DNA of 5,510 bases from Bacillota bacterium (GTDB taxonomy: Bacteria > Bacillota > Clostridia > Oscillospirales > Acutalibacteraceae): contig JAEZWL010000109.1 in assembly GCA_023420245.1 (NCBI GenBank), forward strand, positions 1-5,510, in the 5' to 3' direction. This document shows positions 5,316 through 5,510 of this stretch, one piece after another. How positions within the stretch are numbered: position 1 is the first letter of the stretch; the number at the start of each line of letters is the position of its first letter. A model generated the notes under the pieces. That model saw nothing but the letters and a program-made list of their open reading frames with translations. It was not told the origin of the DNA and did not search any database. Both the position numbers and the translations under genes were made by a program.

Positions 5316-5415
5316 GTGTTATGCCCCTTTCCCGGATAAAGGAGTAAGCCCCGACGGGGAGTTCACCGGCCTTTTTCTGCGATCGAGGGTAAATTGAAAA
5401 AAGGTGGAAAATACC
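5316..5415 (+). promoter_or_regulatory. Structured rpsO 5' leader, candidate S15 autoregulatory element
   Basis: The leader of about 100 nt can form CCTTT/AAAGG (5326-5330 with 5338-5342), CCCC/GGGG (5349-5352 with 5356-5359, 3-nt loop), and CCTTTTT/AAAAAGG (5370-5376 with 5398-5404). The last pairing covers part of the rpsO Shine-Dalgarno AAGGTGG (5401-5407). In several bacteria S15 represses its own translation by binding the rpsO leader, and the structures differ between lineages. A similar role here is inference. I did not recognise a specific known S15 leader class. Confidence 0.4.
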
Positions 5416-5510
5416 ATGTTTAAAGAAGAAAAAACCGCGATTATCAAAGAGTATGCCATGCATGAGGGCGACACCGGTTCTCCGGAGGTTCAAATCGCCG
5501 TTCTTACCAA
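5416..5510 (+). CDS. rpsO: 30S ribosomal protein S15, N-terminal part (3' end outside window)
   Basis: S15 is a primary 16S rRNA-binding protein of the central domain of the 30S subunit and recruits S6, S18 and others. Thirty-one codons plus two bases are visible. The stretch HEGDTGSPEVQIAVLT (residues 16-31) matches the highly conserved S15 signature (H-x-x-DTGSPEVQIA-x-LT), and a charged N-terminal helix MFKEEKTAIIKEYA precedes it. The ATG is supported by AAGGTGG at 5401-5407 with 8-nt spacing. The gene lies downstream of its own strong promoter and a structured leader, at the conserved position after ribF. The C-terminal two-thirds fall outside the window. Confidence 0.96.
   Translation, partial: MFKEEKTAIIKEYAMHEGDTGSPEVQIAVLT

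Larger units (their letters stand above)
5091..5415 (+). other. ribF-rpsO intergenic region (325 nt), regulatory
   Basis: This gap holds, in order: the ribF terminator (5099-5132); a 12-bp palindrome (5182-5193) next to a TATAAT (5197-5202); a second isolated TATAAT (5255-5260) without a good -35; an inverted repeat (5270-5286); the strong rpsO promoter (5281-5309); and the rpsO leader (about 5316-5415). I see no convincing gene. The + strand frame from 5096 begins inside the ribF terminator, has no ribosome binding site and carries no recognisable motif. Confidence 0.7.

Noticed and set aside
5321..5347. Eight-residue leader peptide (MPLSRIKE) at the start of the rpsO transcript
   Set aside because: The ATG would lie about 5 nt from the predicted transcription start with no ribosome binding site, and it has no codon run typical of attenuation peptides.
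5341..5363. Kink-turn in the rpsO leader
   Set aside because: The G-A steps flanking the CCCC/GGGG stem have the order AG/AG, not the sheared GA/GA arrangement of a kink-turn, and no 3-nt bulge is visible.

Overview
The window is a stretch of bacterial chromosome that carries a translation and RNA-maturation gene cluster, all on the + strand. The order is infB (3' part only) - rbfA - nrnA (DHH/DHHA1 phosphoesterase) - truB - a GNAT acetyltransferase - ribF - rpsO (5' part only). A DHH phosphoesterase between rbfA and truB, followed by ribF and rpsO, is typical of Firmicutes. Together with the moderately GC-rich coding sequence, the AAGGAG-type ribosome binding sites and the RibF motif variants, it suggests a class Clostridia member, perhaps Oscillospirales-like. 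The order-level guess is inference.

Region by region: 1-1134 is the C-terminal half of translation initiation factor IF2. Positions 1135-1356 are an unusually long gap for this operon, with two perfect hairpins and an unproven 36-codon ORF that ends two bases before rbfA. rbfA, nrnA and truB (1357-3564) are packed tightly: rbfA and nrnA overlap by 17 nt, and nrnA and truB are 2 nt apart. An AT-rich GNAT acetyltransferase gene (3621-4067) sits between truB and ribF and is followed by a good intrinsic terminator. ribF (4167-5090) begins only 34 nt after that terminator and has a terminator of its own. The 325-nt ribF-rpsO gap holds a 12-bp palindrome next to a TATAAT, a strong extended -10 promoter whose -35 box lies inside a perfect inverted repeat, and a leader of about 100 nt that can pair with the rpsO ribosome binding site.

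Functionally, IF2 loads initiator tRNA, RbfA matures the 30S subunit, TruB makes the T-loop pseudouridine in tRNA, S15 nucleates 30S assembly, and NrnA degrades nanoRNA and pAp. RibF makes FMN and FAD and is a common passenger of this cluster. The GNAT gene has no evident link to the theme and looks like an acquired insertion.

I found no mobile element, CRISPR array, tRNA, rRNA or clearly new multi-gene system. The points that deserve a second look are regulatory: the operator-like dyad at the rpsO promoter, the possible self-sequestering rpsO leader, the infB-rbfA gap, and the terminator that appears to cut ribF off from the upstream operon.
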